A DNA stretch of 39,439 nucleotides from DAOVVL01 sp965603095 (GCA_965603095.1 CBFDBQ010000015.1:1-39439), one strand, 5' to 3'. Positions 8,470 through 17,407 are shown, numbered from the stretch's first letter. Translations and numbers: made by a program. The notes: generated by a model from the letters alone, not told the origin.

Positions 8470-9552
8470 TTAGTCGGCGGCGAAAATGAATGCATTGGTC
8501 ATATCTGCACTAACGTTTACGCTTGAACCAACCGCAGGTAGCGATATGCCGGGTGTGCGAACATGCAGTACCTGTTCACCGCCATTTCCATCATCAATAA
8601 TTATGTGAAGATGGCTTGAGCTACCAAGGGGATGGGTAGAGCTAACCCGACCGGAAACAAAACCCATGCCGCTGGCGGAAGTATTTTCCTTATTTTCACC
8701 ATCTGTTGAGATTAATATGGCTTCGGGTCGTAGCATAACCACAACCTCTGCTCCATTTTCAAAACCTGATGCGTCAAAATTTCCTAATTGTGTTTTTGCC
8801 TGTCCGTCGGTGACCGTGCCCCGGCATTTGTTGACCGGGCCAAAAAGCTCGGTAACAAAGGCGTTGACCGGGTGAAAGTATGTTTGCACTGGGGTTCCGG
8901 CCTGTACCACACGACCTTCGTTCATGATTACAATATGATCGGCCATAAACATTGCTTCTTCCGGATCGTGGGTAACCATCATTACCGCAACACCGCTTTG
9001 TTTTAGAAATGTCAGCGCCTCTTCACGAACCTGGGCCCGCCTAGTTACATCAAGCCCAGAAAAAGGCTCATCCAATAACAACACACCCGGTTCCGGCGCT
9101 AACGCCCTAAGCAAGGCAACCCGTTGCTGTTGTCCGCCCGATAATGTGTGGGGGTAACTATATGCGTGATGGGATAGCCCCATATGTTCAAGGGAATCTT
9201 TTATCCATTGGCGGCGCTCTGGGCTAAGCTTTTCTATGCCAAAGGCTATGTTTTCATAAACGTTTAGGTGTGGGAAAAGCGCATAATCCTGAAACATTAA
9301 TCCGACATCACGTTTTTCCGGTGCTATGGAAAACCCACTTGCACCATCTGCAACTGTAATTCCTTGAATAGCAACCTGACCTTGTTGAAGGTTTTCTAGT
9401 CCAGCGGCAAGGCGTAATAGGGTTGTTTTTCCACAGCCAGATGGCCCCAGCAAACAGGTAAGCTTACCTGGTCCAGCAACTAGCGAAACATCATCGAGCA
9501 CCTTATCGTTGCCAAATGCATGACGGATGCGTTTCATTTCAAGACCGCTCAT
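8470..9552 (-). CDS. fbpC: Fe(III)-type ABC transporter, ATP-binding protein
   Basis: Cytoplasmic ATPase that powers uptake by the FbpB permease. The 360 residues show Walker A GPSGCGKTT (about 36-44), the Q-loop FQDYALFPH, the ABC signature LSGGQQQR, Walker B VLLLDEP and the switch histidine in MMVTHDPEEA. A C-terminal extension from about residue 240 resembles the TOBE-type regulatory region of the CysA/PotA/FbpC group. It overlaps the permease gene by four bases (ATGA). The substrate is inferred from the FbpA-like binding protein encoded two genes upstream. Sulfate, molybdate or putrescine transporters have similar ATPases, so the subfamily rests on context. Confidence 0.85.
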   Translation of the reverse strand: MSGLEMKRIRHAFGNDKVLDDVSLVAGPGKLTCLLGPSGCGKTTLLRLAAGLENLQQGQVAIQGITVADGASGFSIAPEKRDVGLMFQDYALFPHLNVYENIAFGIEKLSPERRQWIKDSLEHMGLSHHAYSYPHTLSGGQQQRVALLRALAPEPGVLLLDEPFSGLDVTRRAQVREEALTFLKQSGVAVMMVTHDPEEAMFMADHIVIMNEGRVVQAGTPVQTYFHPVNAFVTELFGPVNKCRGTVTDGQAKTQLGNFDASGFENGAEVVVMLRPEAILISTDGENKENTSASGMGFVSGRVSSTHPLGSSSHLHIIIDDGNGGEQVLHVRTPGISLPAVGSSVNVSADMTNAFIFAAD

Positions 9553-11255
9553 TTGCCTTCTCCGCTGACGGGATCATTTTTTACAATCATTGTTCTGCTC
9601 AGTAAAATAACAGGAATTATCCCCGCACCAACAATTGATAATGCGGCCAGCGATGCTTCGGGCAACATTTCATCAGATGCATATTGATGAACGAATGTTG
9701 CCAGTGTTTCAAAATTAAATGGGCGCAAAATCATTGTCATGGGTAATTCTTTCATGCAATCAACAAACACCAAAAGCCCAGCGGTTAATATTGATCCCCG
9801 CATTAGTGGCATATGAACACGCCTGAGGGTTGCAAATCTGTTAAGGCCAAGGGTTCTCGCCGCACCATCCATGTTGGCAGTTATTTTTGTAAGACCGGAA
9901 TCAAGAGAGCCAAATGAAAGTGATAAAAACCTTGTTACATACCCAAATGTAACAGCCGCTATGGTTCCGGAAAATATTAATCCAGTTGCAAAGCCAAAAT
10001 TATTTTTCATCACACTATCGATAGCATTATCGACCCAACCAAGGGCTACAATTATACCAATACCAAGCACCGCACCGGGAACAGCATAGCCAAGTGCGGC
10101 AAACCTTGTCAGGAAACGAATTCCTTTGTTTTGTCCAAGGCGCAAACCGTATGCCAAAACAATACCGACGCTAACCGCAATAACCCCTGCCAATGTAGAA
10201 AGCATTAGGGAATTGCCAACCGTTTCCCAGAACGATGTTTCTAAGGCACTGGCGTGATAATCAGTAACGTATCTTCCCAATACCCATGCCGGAACCACAA
10301 ACCCGGTAATTACCGGAATGCTCATGGCGGTAAATGCGGCCCATTTAACCCATCCATTTAATTTATAGCCGGGAAGTTTACGCAAGCGGGTTGAGGTGTT
10401 GTGGAATTTGCGTCCACGTCTGCCAACGCGTTCAAGCGTAACCAGAACACCCACAAATATAAGCAAAACGCTAGCAAGTTGCGCCGCGCCCGAGGGTGAA
10501 TTCATGTTTAGCCATACATCAAATATACCGGCGGTAAATGTGGCGACGGCAAAGAAATCAACTGTGCCAAAATCATTTAATGTTTCCATCATTACCAGGC
10601 TAACCCCAACAGCAATTGCCGGGCGCGCCAGTGGCAGGGCTACCTTGAAAAAACTTCGCCACGGTCCATGGCCTAGGGTTCTGCTTGCCTCTAACACGCA
10701 AACCGATTGTTCAAGAAAAGCCGAACGCGCCAGTAAATAAACATAGGGGTACAAAACCATGGTCATCATGGTTATGGCCCCGCCAAGGGATCTTATTTCC
10801 GGGAACCAGTATTCGCCCTTTGTTTGCCAATCAAATGAACTGCGTAGTGCGTTTTGTAACGGGCCTGAATATTCAAGCAGGTCGGTGTAGACATAGGCAA
10901 TTACATATGCCGGAACGGCCATGGGTAATAAAAGCGCCCATTCAAATATGCGCTTGGCCGGGAAATTACACATGGTAACAATCCAGGCGGCCCCGGTGCC
11001 AATTACAAATGTTCCAAAGCCAACACCGATCATTAGAATAAGGGTTGTTCTGACATAACGGCTTAAAACCGTATCAAGAAGGTGTCGCCAGATATCTTCG
11101 GTTGGCGCAATGGCAAGCCCCAATACGGTAATAATAGGAATTGCCGCAATGCACGCCACAACAAGAACAGACACAGTCCAGCCATCTAACTTTGCGCCAA
11201 TCAGGGCAAATATGGATGGGCCATCTTTGTTGCTTGCTAATGTTTGAGCCGTCAC
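9549..11255 (-). CDS. fbpB: Fe(III)-type ABC transporter, double permease
   Basis: Inner-membrane channel of the importer, 568 residues with about twelve hydrophobic segments in two homologous halves, as in FbpB/SfuB/FutB. Each half contains an EAA-type loop that docks on the ATPase: EASRTLGHGPWRSFFKVALP in the first half and AARTLGLNRFATLRRVHMPL in the second. The gene follows fbpA after 29 bases and overlaps fbpC by four, so the order is fbpA-fbpB-fbpC in one transcript. Fused permease halves are normal for this iron family and argue against sulfate or spermidine transporters, which use two permease genes. Confidence 0.88.
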   Translation of the reverse strand: MTAQTLASNKDGPSIFALIGAKLDGWTVSVLVVACIAAIPIITVLGLAIAPTEDIWRHLLDTVLSRYVRTTLILMIGVGFGTFVIGTGAAWIVTMCNFPAKRIFEWALLLPMAVPAYVIAYVYTDLLEYSGPLQNALRSSFDWQTKGEYWFPEIRSLGGAITMMTMVLYPYVYLLARSAFLEQSVCVLEASRTLGHGPWRSFFKVALPLARPAIAVGVSLVMMETLNDFGTVDFFAVATFTAGIFDVWLNMNSPSGAAQLASVLLIFVGVLVTLERVGRRGRKFHNTSTRLRKLPGYKLNGWVKWAAFTAMSIPVITGFVVPAWVLGRYVTDYHASALETSFWETVGNSLMLSTLAGVIAVSVGIVLAYGLRLGQNKGIRFLTRFAALGYAVPGAVLGIGIIVALGWVDNAIDSVMKNNFGFATGLIFSGTIAAVTFGYVTRFLSLSFGSLDSGLTKITANMDGAARTLGLNRFATLRRVHMPLMRGSILTAGLLVFVDCMKELPMTMILRPFNFETLATFVHQYASDEMLPEASLAALSIVGAGIIPVILLSRTMIVKNDPVSGEGK

Positions 11256-11284
11256 TTCTAAATCCTTTTAAACGACACACGCGG

Positions 11285-12415
11285 TTAGTTGTTGAACCCA
11301 ACTCTGTCCATCATTCTTGCCGCATCGTCATGAAGTGCCGCTATATCGATTAAGCGTTGTTTATCGGGTTTGAAATTTCCCCACGAAGCCACCATGGGGT
11401 GTAATGGAACATCTTTTTTAAGGGGGTATTCAAAATTTTGTGCAGCGTATATTTTTTGCGCTGTATCGGAAGCAAGAAATTCCAATAATAATTTTGCCCC
11501 AACAAGGTGTTTGGCGCTTTTGGTTATACCGGCCGCTGAAATATTTACATGCGCACCACGTGCAAGCGTTAAATTTTCTGAAACCACAATATTAGGTTGG
11601 TTGGCAGGTTGCTTGGCGGGTTGATTAGGAAAAATAATATTTACCGCTGACGCCCATTTTTTTTCATCCGGTTTTTCTTCGTTGGTTAGCATTTTACCCA
11701 AATAGTAGCTGTTACCGACTGCAATATCGCATTCGCCCTCAAAGATAGCGCGAACTTGTGCGCGGTCATTTCCTTGTGGGCGACGGGCAAGATTTTCTTT
11801 TACACCAGCAATCCAGCTTTCGGCCTTTTCAGGGCCAAGCGCATTAATGACAGATGCCAACAGAGAAATATTATATTCATGCTTGCCCGAACGCATACAA
11901 ATGCGGCCCTTAAAACGTGGGTCGGCCAAGTCTTCATAAGTTTTTACATCGCCGGGTTTAATGCGTTTTTTGTGAGTGAAAATTACCCGCGCCCGGTAGG
12001 TCAGGCCAAACCATAAATTATCCGGATGGCGGTACGCTGGACCAATATTTTCTTCAAGCAATGAAGATGTAATTGGCTGTAGCAATCCTTCGCGGGCAAT
12101 GGCATCGATTCTTGTGATATCGGCTGCCAATACTACATCGGCTGGGCTATTTGCGCCTTCTGCCTTTAGGCGTTGCAATATTCCTTTTTTGGCGTAAACA
12201 GCATTTACCTTAATGCCGGTTTCCTTGGTGAAAGCTTCTAGCAGGGGGCGCATTAGGAACGATTGACGGTATGAATAAAGGTTTATGGGGCCATCCGTCC
12301 CTGTGGCAATGGCGCTACCTGTTGGTAGAACGGCCAATACAAGAGCTATAATAGCAACAATAAGGGCGGTATTACAGCCGTTATGTTTTAAGTATCTTGT
12401 TGTTTTTATTGCCAT
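11285..12415 (-). CDS. fbpA: Periplasmic Fe(III)-binding protein
   Basis: Solute-binding component of the importer. From the ATG at 12415 it has 376 residues. A signal peptide (basic start, hydrophobic run, cleavage near GSAIATG) is followed by a type-1 binding-protein fold. Ligand tyrosines typical of FbpA/FutA proteins are visible: YSYRQ near the mature N terminus and NSYY in the segment CDIAVGNSYYLGKM. An unusual stretch with three QP-containing units (NQPAKQPANQPN) lies about residue 260-275. A TTG at 12424 would add three residues and cannot be excluded; no strong ribosome site decides between them. Fur-like boxes lie upstream. Confidence 0.87.
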   Translation of the reverse strand: MAIKTTRYLKHNGCNTALIVAIIALVLAVLPTGSAIATGTDGPINLYSYRQSFLMRPLLEAFTKETGIKVNAVYAKKGILQRLKAEGANSPADVVLAADITRIDAIAREGLLQPITSSLLEENIGPAYRHPDNLWFGLTYRARVIFTHKKRIKPGDVKTYEDLADPRFKGRICMRSGKHEYNISLLASVINALGPEKAESWIAGVKENLARRPQGNDRAQVRAIFEGECDIAVGNSYYLGKMLTNEEKPDEKKWASAVNIIFPNQPAKQPANQPNIVVSENLTLARGAHVNISAAGITKSAKHLVGAKLLLEFLASDTAQKIYAAQNFEYPLKKDVPLHPMVASWGNFKPDKQRLIDIAALHDDAARMMDRVGFNN

Positions 12416-12444
12416 TTTGCCCAAAATCTCTATTTTAGAATGAG

Positions 12445-12520
12445 TTGCAACTGCGAATTATTCGCAACTAGATGAATAAACTATACTTCAAACTTGTAAA
12501 TTGCAACTTGAATAATTGAA
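12445..12520. promoter_or_regulatory. Two Fur-like boxes upstream of fbpA
   Basis: A perfect palindrome TGCGAATTATTCGCA (7-bp arms, one central base) lies at 12452-12466, nested within AGTTGC...GCAACT (12443-12469). A degraded second copy starting TTGCAACTTGAATAATTG lies at 12501-12518. The first copy read from 12445 is TTGCAACTGCGAATTATTCG, so they are direct repeats of one operator. The TGCnAATnATTnGCA layout resembles operators of alphaproteobacterial Fur/Mur proteins. Position ahead of an iron importer supports this; the regulator is inferred. Confidence 0.55.
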
Positions 12521-12712
12521 AAATTACCTCAAACCGTGGCTGGCGGTATGTAGTGGCAGATGATTTCTGTTCTTTTAGATCAGTATCCCGAGGCTGGTAT
12601 TCATTAGTTAAGGGCTTGTGATATATGATATTCCCGGCCAAAGTCTATGCAACAAATGGACAATAAATGGTCATTGATTATTCAGTGGTTTTTCAGGAGT
12701 TTACCTAGCTAA

Positions 12713-13162
12713 GTGTCTATCAAAATAACAGGACCAAGAGGAACCAAGTCCCCAAGCGGCCCCAAGCGTACAAAAGGGGCGGGGGCTACCGGTGGGTCAT
12801 CATTTGCTGATCAGCTTAAGGCAGCTTCCGGGGCATCTGGTTTAGCAGGGGCTGGTAAAACTGGTGTTGTTGAAAATGTTCAGGTTGAAGGCGTTGACGC
12901 TATTCTTGCCATGCAGGAATCCGGTGATGGTGGTGAAGAACGTGCCAAAAAACAGGCCCGCGCCTATGGTATTGAGCTTCTTGATAGGCTTAGTGAATTG
13001 CAGGATGGCCTTTTGCTTGGCGCAATTCCCAAGGATAAATTGATGGAAATTGCCCATAAAATACGCTCAGAGCGCAAAAAGGTCGACGATATACAACTCA
13101 ACGATATATTAGATGAGATTGAACTGCGTGCTGAGGTAGAAATAGCTAAATATACCAGATAG
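12713..13162 (+). CDS. fliX: Flagellar assembly regulator FliX
   Basis: Class II flagellar regulatory protein of alphaproteobacteria. In Caulobacter FliX binds and controls the sigma-54 activator FlbD in response to basal-body assembly. The 149 residues show the family's Gly/Ser/Lys-rich start (IKITGPRGTK), a phenylalanine-led segment SSFADQL, the VEGVDAILAMQE region and the C-terminal helical domain with ARAYGIELLDRLSELQDGLL and a final ELRAEVEIAKY. The start is GTG; an AGGAG lies 14 bases upstream, rather far. It reads divergently from fbpA across about 300 bases. The sigma-54 promoters at flgI, flgE and flgF fit with its presence. Confidence 0.9.
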   Translation: MSIKITGPRGTKSPSGPKRTKGAGATGGSSFADQLKAASGASGLAGAGKTGVVENVQVEGVDAILAMQESGDGGEERAKKQARAYGIELLDRLSELQDGLLLGAIPKDKLMEIAHKIRSERKKVDDIQLNDILDEIELRAEVEIAKYTR

Positions 13163-13320
13163 TTATAAGATTTAGACCCAGTTTTTCCACCATATTTTCC
13201 CTTAAAATCTCCAAAACCCCCCTTGCTTAGAACCGCTCGCTTCAATATAAGTCCCGGCAACTGATGAAGTGGGGGCTTAAGGCCAATATGGTCGAATGCT
13301 CAGTTAGGGATATATTGCAA

Positions 13321-13737
13321 ATGAACGTTACACTTCCACCTGATTACAAGCCTTCCGACAAGGAAGAGTTCATGAACCCAACAATGCGGGAATATTTCCG
13401 CAAACGTTTGGATGAATGGAAAGCAGAGCTGTTAAGTGAATCAAGTGAAACCATTCAGCATCTTCAGGAAAGCTCTATGCTGGAACCTGATATTGCTGAT
13501 CGCGCTTCGCTTGAAACTGAACACGCACTTGAATTACGCACCCGTGACCGTGCTCGCAAGTTAATTTCTAAAATTGATGAAGCATTAGACCGCCTTGGTG
13601 ATGGTTCTTTTGGTTTTTGTGAAGATACTCACGAACCAATATCTATACGTCGGCTTGAGGCTCGTCCCATAGCGACACTTTCTATTGATGCGCAGGAACG
13701 TCACGAGCGTATGGAAAAAACTCATAGGGATGATTGA
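13321..13737 (+). CDS. dksA: RNA polymerase-binding transcription factor DksA
   Basis: Cofactor that binds the RNA polymerase secondary channel and acts with ppGpp. From the ATG at 13321 it has 138 residues. The coiled-coil hairpin spans about 20-95, with the tip DRASLETEHALELRTRDR holding the acidic residues. The zinc-finger end FGFCEDTHEPISIRRLEARP has a single Cys where enteric DksA has four, as in other alphaproteobacteria. I chose this start because family members begin about eight residues before YxPSxxEEFMN. ATGs at 13264 and 13288 would add 19 and 11 residues, and the latter has AAGG in front. It follows fliX by 158 bases. Confidence 0.92.
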   Translation: MNVTLPPDYKPSDKEEFMNPTMREYFRKRLDEWKAELLSESSETIQHLQESSMLEPDIADRASLETEHALELRTRDRARKLISKIDEALDRLGDGSFGFCEDTHEPISIRRLEARPIATLSIDAQERHERMEKTHRDD

Positions 13738-13755
13738 TTGGGAAATGAAGTCCAG

Positions 13756-13812
13756 CGCACAAGCGTGCGTCGCGCCTTATGGCGCGTTCTTCATTTAAAC
13801 GGCCAAGTGGCC
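13756..13812 (+). other. Three short hairpins after dksA
   Basis: Between the dksA stop and the terminator are three perfect stem-loops with four-base loops: CGCAC-AAGC-GTGCG (13756-13769), CGCGCC-TTAT-GGCGCG (13771-13786) and GGCC-AAGT-GGCC (13801-13812). Together with the terminator they could form a structured dksA 3' end or a small RNA. Only the inverted repeats are seen; a transcript is inference. Confidence 0.4.
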
Positions 13813-13845
13813 GCCGCCGCTTATGCAACGCTCTTAAAACAAAAG

Positions 13846-13871
13846 AAGGCCGGAGCAAAAACTCCGGCCTT
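13846..13871. terminator. Bidirectional terminator between dksA and flgH
   Basis: A perfect 10-bp stem AAGGCCGGAG/CTCCGGCCTT closes a CAAAAA loop. On the plus strand AAGTTTTG follows, and on the minus strand CTTTTGTTTT follows. The flanking genes dksA and flgH converge on it. Confidence 0.88.
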
Positions 13872-13929
13872 AAGTTTTGTGAAAGAGGAGGCATTAGGCC
13901 ACCGCTTTCAAACGGGAACGATCGAAGGC

Positions 13930-14697
13930 TCAGAACGGGAACAAGATATCCCAGATCTGAGTTCCCCAGCGAGGTTGCTGGAGATTGCTGAGCGTACCGC
14001 GGCCACCATAGGCCACACGCATCTCGGCAATACGTTCGTGAGTTATGCTGTTATCGGATTCAATATCGCCCGGGCGAACTACACCCGTCACCATTAACTC
14101 ACGTAATTCTGCATTAACCATTACTTCCTGCCTGCCCAATATAACTAACGATCCATTGGGAAGTATCTGTGTCACCACAGCAGCAAATGTTAGATTTATT
14201 TGTTCGCTTCTGCCGATGGAGCCATCGCCAGAAGTATTATGGTTGTTGCCAAAGCTTATAACGCTGGTTGGGTCAAACCCAATTGGCAATTTTTTTAATA
14301 AAGACTTATCGGTTTCAAAGCCCAAAAGCTTTGTCACGTCGGTATCTTCGCTATCGTTGCGTTTGCGAGCTGTTGAATTTGCCAGCGATGCGCTATCATT
14401 CAGCGAAAGATTAACAACCAAGGTATCGCCAATTTCTTTGGCGCGGTGGTCTTTGAAAAATGCCTTTGCCCCGGCTCGCCACAATGAATTGGGATTTTTG
14501 TTTTCGACAACTGCTTGGGGCATCGGCATTGATACGGGCCGATACTTGGGTATGCCTTCTGGGTTGGTTATTTGGGACAGTTTCGGCCCATCACCAATTT
14601 CAGAAATACGCGAAGTTGTCTGGCAGGCAGAAAGCGTTAGGGCGGTTACGCCAATAGCTATTCCCAGTGCTAGATTTTTATTTTTAATTGTACTCAT
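13930..14697 (-). CDS. flgH: Flagellar L-ring lipoprotein (FlgH)
   Basis: Outer-membrane ring subunit. The 255-residue precursor has a lipoprotein signal with lipobox LSAC (acylated Cys at residue 25). FlgH signatures follow: SLWRAGAKAFFKDHRAKEIG, DTLVVNLSL, and the C-terminal ELRELMVTGVVRPGDI then ISEMRVAYGGRG-type and a final Phe-rich WDILFPF. It is the last gene of flgF-flgG-flgA-flgH and ends 58 bases from the convergent terminator. It starts 25 bases after flgA. Confidence 0.95.
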   Translation of the reverse strand: MSTIKNKNLALGIAIGVTALTLSACQTTSRISEIGDGPKLSQITNPEGIPKYRPVSMPMPQAVVENKNPNSLWRAGAKAFFKDHRAKEIGDTLVVNLSLNDSASLANSTARKRNDSEDTDVTKLLGFETDKSLLKKLPIGFDPTSVISFGNNHNTSGDGSIGRSEQINLTFAAVVTQILPNGSLVILGRQEVMVNAELRELMVTGVVRPGDIESDNSITHERIAEMRVAYGGRGTLSNLQQPRWGTQIWDILFPF

Positions 14698-14722
14698 GGC
14701 CGTTCTCCTTGAATTTCACATG

Positions 14723-15691
14723 TCATTTCATGGCCAGGTTGACCGAAGAACTGACGCGGGCGGTGCCCGGCCCCGTTATCTCGGCCTCAATAACGGTGTT
14801 TGTCTGCAAATTTGAAATACGAATAATGTCGCCACGACCACCATGTTCAAGGGCACGTCCCCTGGTGGTTAATCGCATCAATGGGGTTGTAAGCTCGATC
14901 GTTACGCTTGATCCTTTTTCCACCATCAGCGGTAGTTGAATTTCAGATGTTCTTATGGGCTGGTTCGCAGCAATTGTGCGCCGTGCGGTCATTCCCATTA
15001 GGTCTGAATGATCAATTACCGTGTCGCGCTGTAAACTGGTTGAACGAACTTTTATCCAGCGAATATCACGTTTTGTAATATTGTCCCCACGCAGTATGCG
15101 CCGGGCCAGAACCGGAATTTCGGTTACAGCATCAACCCTGCCGCTGACACGAACTTGTTGCGATTTATTTTCGCCTTGCCAAAATATTTTGGCGTTAAAG
15201 CGTCCACTAACACGGTCAAAGGACATTTCTTTAACTTCTAATTCATTGCCAAGACCGGCCGGCGCGTAAAGACGCATTGATTTATTCGAAAGGGTAATTT
15301 CAGAGGACGGATCAATCCCTTCCTTAATTAAATATTGGGTAAGTATGGATTTAATTTCGCCAGTTTCTATTACCTCTGAATTCCTCTCAACTATTGAGCG
15401 CTCAAGCCCCGAAGTTGATGCCCAATTAATGTTGAACGCTTTTGCAACACGCCCTAGCCAGGAGGCATCAAACACAGCTTTTTGTCCGACATTGGGTGCA
15501 TAGGCAACTGCTTGGCTAGATTTTTCGCCGGCGTTTGTAAAGATATCGCCTAATAATATAACTTCGCCGCTTACCATTACATGAGTGTTCAATGTTGCAG
15601 GCTCTGACTTGGCGCCAGCAAGAGAATTTGTCGGTGTAAATAGCAAAGTTACTATCGATGCCGCAAATAATATGAATAAAAACTGTTTCAT
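14723..15691 (-). CDS. flgA: P-ring assembly chaperone FlgA
   Basis: Periplasmic chaperone needed for P-ring formation by FlgI. The 322-residue precursor has a signal peptide (about 1-25, ending NSLA). An N-terminal region is followed by a SAF-type domain from about 190 (VLARRILRGDNITKRDIRW) and the FlgA C-terminal barrel with MTARRTIAANQPIRTSEI, VEKGSSVTI and GRGDIIRISN. It is longer than enteric FlgA (about 220), as is common in alphaproteobacteria. The gene sits between flgG (26 bases) and flgH (25 bases). Confidence 0.93.
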   Translation of the reverse strand: MKQFLFILFAASIVTLLFTPTNSLAGAKSEPATLNTHVMVSGEVILLGDIFTNAGEKSSQAVAYAPNVGQKAVFDASWLGRVAKAFNINWASTSGLERSIVERNSEVIETGEIKSILTQYLIKEGIDPSSEITLSNKSMRLYAPAGLGNELEVKEMSFDRVSGRFNAKIFWQGENKSQQVRVSGRVDAVTEIPVLARRILRGDNITKRDIRWIKVRSTSLQRDTVIDHSDLMGMTARRTIAANQPIRTSEIQLPLMVEKGSSVTIELTTPLMRLTTRGRALEHGGRGDIIRISNLQTNTVIEAEITGPGTARVSSSVNLAMK

Positions 15692-15717
15692 AATTTTTCT
15701 CCTTAATCTCTTAAGGC

Positions 15718-16503
15718 CTATCTCATTTGTGATACGGTGCGCATCATTTCATCCGAAGTAGTAATAACCTTGGAATTCATTTCATATGCACGCTGGGCTG
15801 ATATCAGATTTGAAATTTCTTCCACCGCGTTAACGTTGGATGTCTCAAGGAACCCTTGAAGAATTGTTCCATATCCAGAGGATCCGGGCGTAGCTGTTGA
15901 AGCCGCACCAGACGCCGTTGTCTCGAGGTATAGGTTCGAACCGACTGAATCTAGTCCGGTGTCATTGGCAAAGTTGGCAATTTGTAATTGACCAACGTTT
16001 TGATAATCAACCTGCCCATCTAGCTTTACCTGAACTTCGCCAGATGTATTGACGGCAACGTCAACCGCGTTATCTGGCACCGTTATTGCCGGCAAAACCG
16101 AATAACCATCATGGGTAACCACTAATCCGTCGGCATTTAACTGAAACGTTCCATCGCGGGTGTATGCGGTTGTGCCATCAGGCATTTGAACCTGAAAATA
16201 ACCATTACCCTGAACCGCCATATCAAAGGTGTTGTCGGTTGGGGTTAGGTTGCCCTGTTCATGGATGCGGTAAACAGCAGCCAATTTAACACCAAGCCCT
16301 ATTTGTACGCCCGACGGGACTACTGTGCCGGCATCGGATGAGGTTGAGCCAACCCGGCGCAGGGTTTGATACATCAGATCGTGAAATTCAGTGCGCCTGC
16401 GCATGTAACCGGTTGTGTTCATGTTGGCCAGGTTGTTGGAAACAACCTCGACGTTTTTTTGCTGGGCAAGCATGCCCGTAGCGGCGATGTTAAGCGATCT
16501 CAT
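15718..16503 (-). CDS. flgG: Distal rod protein FlgG
   Basis: Subunit of the distal rod. The 261-residue length is the family's usual size. The N terminus (RSLNIAATGMLAQQKNVEVV then NNLANMNTTGYMRRR) and C terminus (SNVNAVEEISNLISAQRAYE, then NSKVITTSDEMMRTV) are diagnostic, as is QGNGYFQVQMPDGTTAYTRDG in the middle. The start ATG at 16503 has AAGGAC ten bases upstream. It follows flgF with a 93-base spacer that contains a small hairpin. Confidence 0.96.
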   Translation of the reverse strand: MRSLNIAATGMLAQQKNVEVVSNNLANMNTTGYMRRRTEFHDLMYQTLRRVGSTSSDAGTVVPSGVQIGLGVKLAAVYRIHEQGNLTPTDNTFDMAVQGNGYFQVQMPDGTTAYTRDGTFQLNADGLVVTHDGYSVLPAITVPDNAVDVAVNTSGEVQVKLDGQVDYQNVGQLQIANFANDTGLDSVGSNLYLETTASGAASTATPGSSGYGTILQGFLETSNVNAVEEISNLISAQRAYEMNSKVITTSDEMMRTVSQMR

Positions 16504-16537
16504 TGTTCCAGTCCTTTCTTATAGCGTTTCTTTAAAT

Positions 16538-16551
16538 GCCTTATCTAAGGC
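16538..16551 (-). other. Hairpin in the flgF-flgG spacer
   Basis: The inverted repeat GCCTTA-TC-TAAGGC lies between flgF and flgG, flanked by A/T-rich sequence that could extend the stem after one mismatch. There is no run of T after it on the minus strand, so it is more likely an mRNA structure or processing site than a terminator. Role unknown. Confidence 0.35.
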
Positions 16552-16596
16552 GTTTGTTATTTGTATGTTCCTGTTAAACTTGCTCAGCTATTTGTT

Positions 16597-17340
16597 TTAT
16601 TGCCCGCTTGATAAGCTCGGAAGTTCACGGACCATGCGGCGAATACGTTCGTCCTCACGGTCAATCATTTTTTGTGTCGACATGTATTGTTTTGAAACTT
16701 CCATCATTCGAGCCATTTCAAGAATTGGCTCAACGTTTGAGCCCTCTATCATGCCCTGGACAACTTTTGGGCTCTCTATAACGGTTGGTTGCTCATCGGT
16801 GGCAAAGTAGCCGCCTTCGGAGCGAAACATTTCTTGTTGGCTGTTGAATTTGACAATCTTTAATTTTCCCAATTCACCGTTTTCTGTTGAAATGGTTCCA
16901 TCTGATGAGATTGTTATTTGTCTATCTTCGGGGGCGAAAAAAATTGGCGTTCCGGCATCGGTCATAACCGGGTCACCTTGTTGGGTGACAAGTTGGCCGC
17001 CATTATCCATGGTCAGGCTACCATTGCGGGTATAGCGTTCGCCGTTTTCGGTTTGAACGGAAAAATAGCCGTCTTTTTGAATTGCTAGATCCAGCGGATT
17101 ATCGGTTTTGTTCATGGGGCCATCCATGGTGTTGCGAAAGCTTGCAATATTACGAACGTATGAAAGCCCTTGGGCTGCTATTGATGCGTCTGAGCGCGAT
17201 CTTACAACCTGATCAACGAAGAGCATGCGTTCGCCCTTGTATCCGGTGGTGTTCATGTTCGCCATATTGTTGGCAATGGCGCTCATTTCATTACGGAGGG
17301 CCGACTGGCGCGAAAGCGCAATATATGATGTAGTTTCCAT
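16597..17340 (-). CDS. flgF: Proximal rod protein FlgF
   Basis: Subunit of the proximal rod, 247 residues. It has the rod N-terminal signature SRQSALRNEMSAIANNMANM followed by TTGYKGERMLF. The centre contains DNPLDLAIQKDGYFSVQT and ERYTRNGSLTM. The C-terminal part has VVQGMIEGSNVEPILEMARM, then MMEVSKQYMSTQKMI. It is first in the flgF-flgG-flgA-flgH operon and has a strong sigma-54 promoter about 70-80 bases upstream. Confidence 0.94.
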   Translation of the reverse strand: METTSYIALSRQSALRNEMSAIANNMANMNTTGYKGERMLFVDQVVRSRSDASIAAQGLSYVRNIASFRNTMDGPMNKTDNPLDLAIQKDGYFSVQTENGERYTRNGSLTMDNGGQLVTQQGDPVMTDAGTPIFFAPEDRQITISSDGTISTENGELGKLKIVKFNSQQEMFRSEGGYFATDEQPTVIESPKVVQGMIEGSNVEPILEMARMMEVSKQYMSTQKMIDREDERIRRMVRELPSLSSGQ

Positions 17341-17407
17341 CTTGTTTTTCCCGATCGTAGTTCCGTTTTGTCTGCGCTCTTTGGCGCGGTATTATTACCG
17401 TTAAAAA

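Noticed and set aside
13738..14097. Open frame on the plus strand right after dksA
   Set aside because: It begins with TTG, runs through hairpins and the terminator and then through the antisense of flgH. No product is recognisable.
14045..14815. 256-residue open frame opposite flgH and flgA
   Set aside because: Antisense shadow of two certain genes; composition is that of a reversed coding strand.
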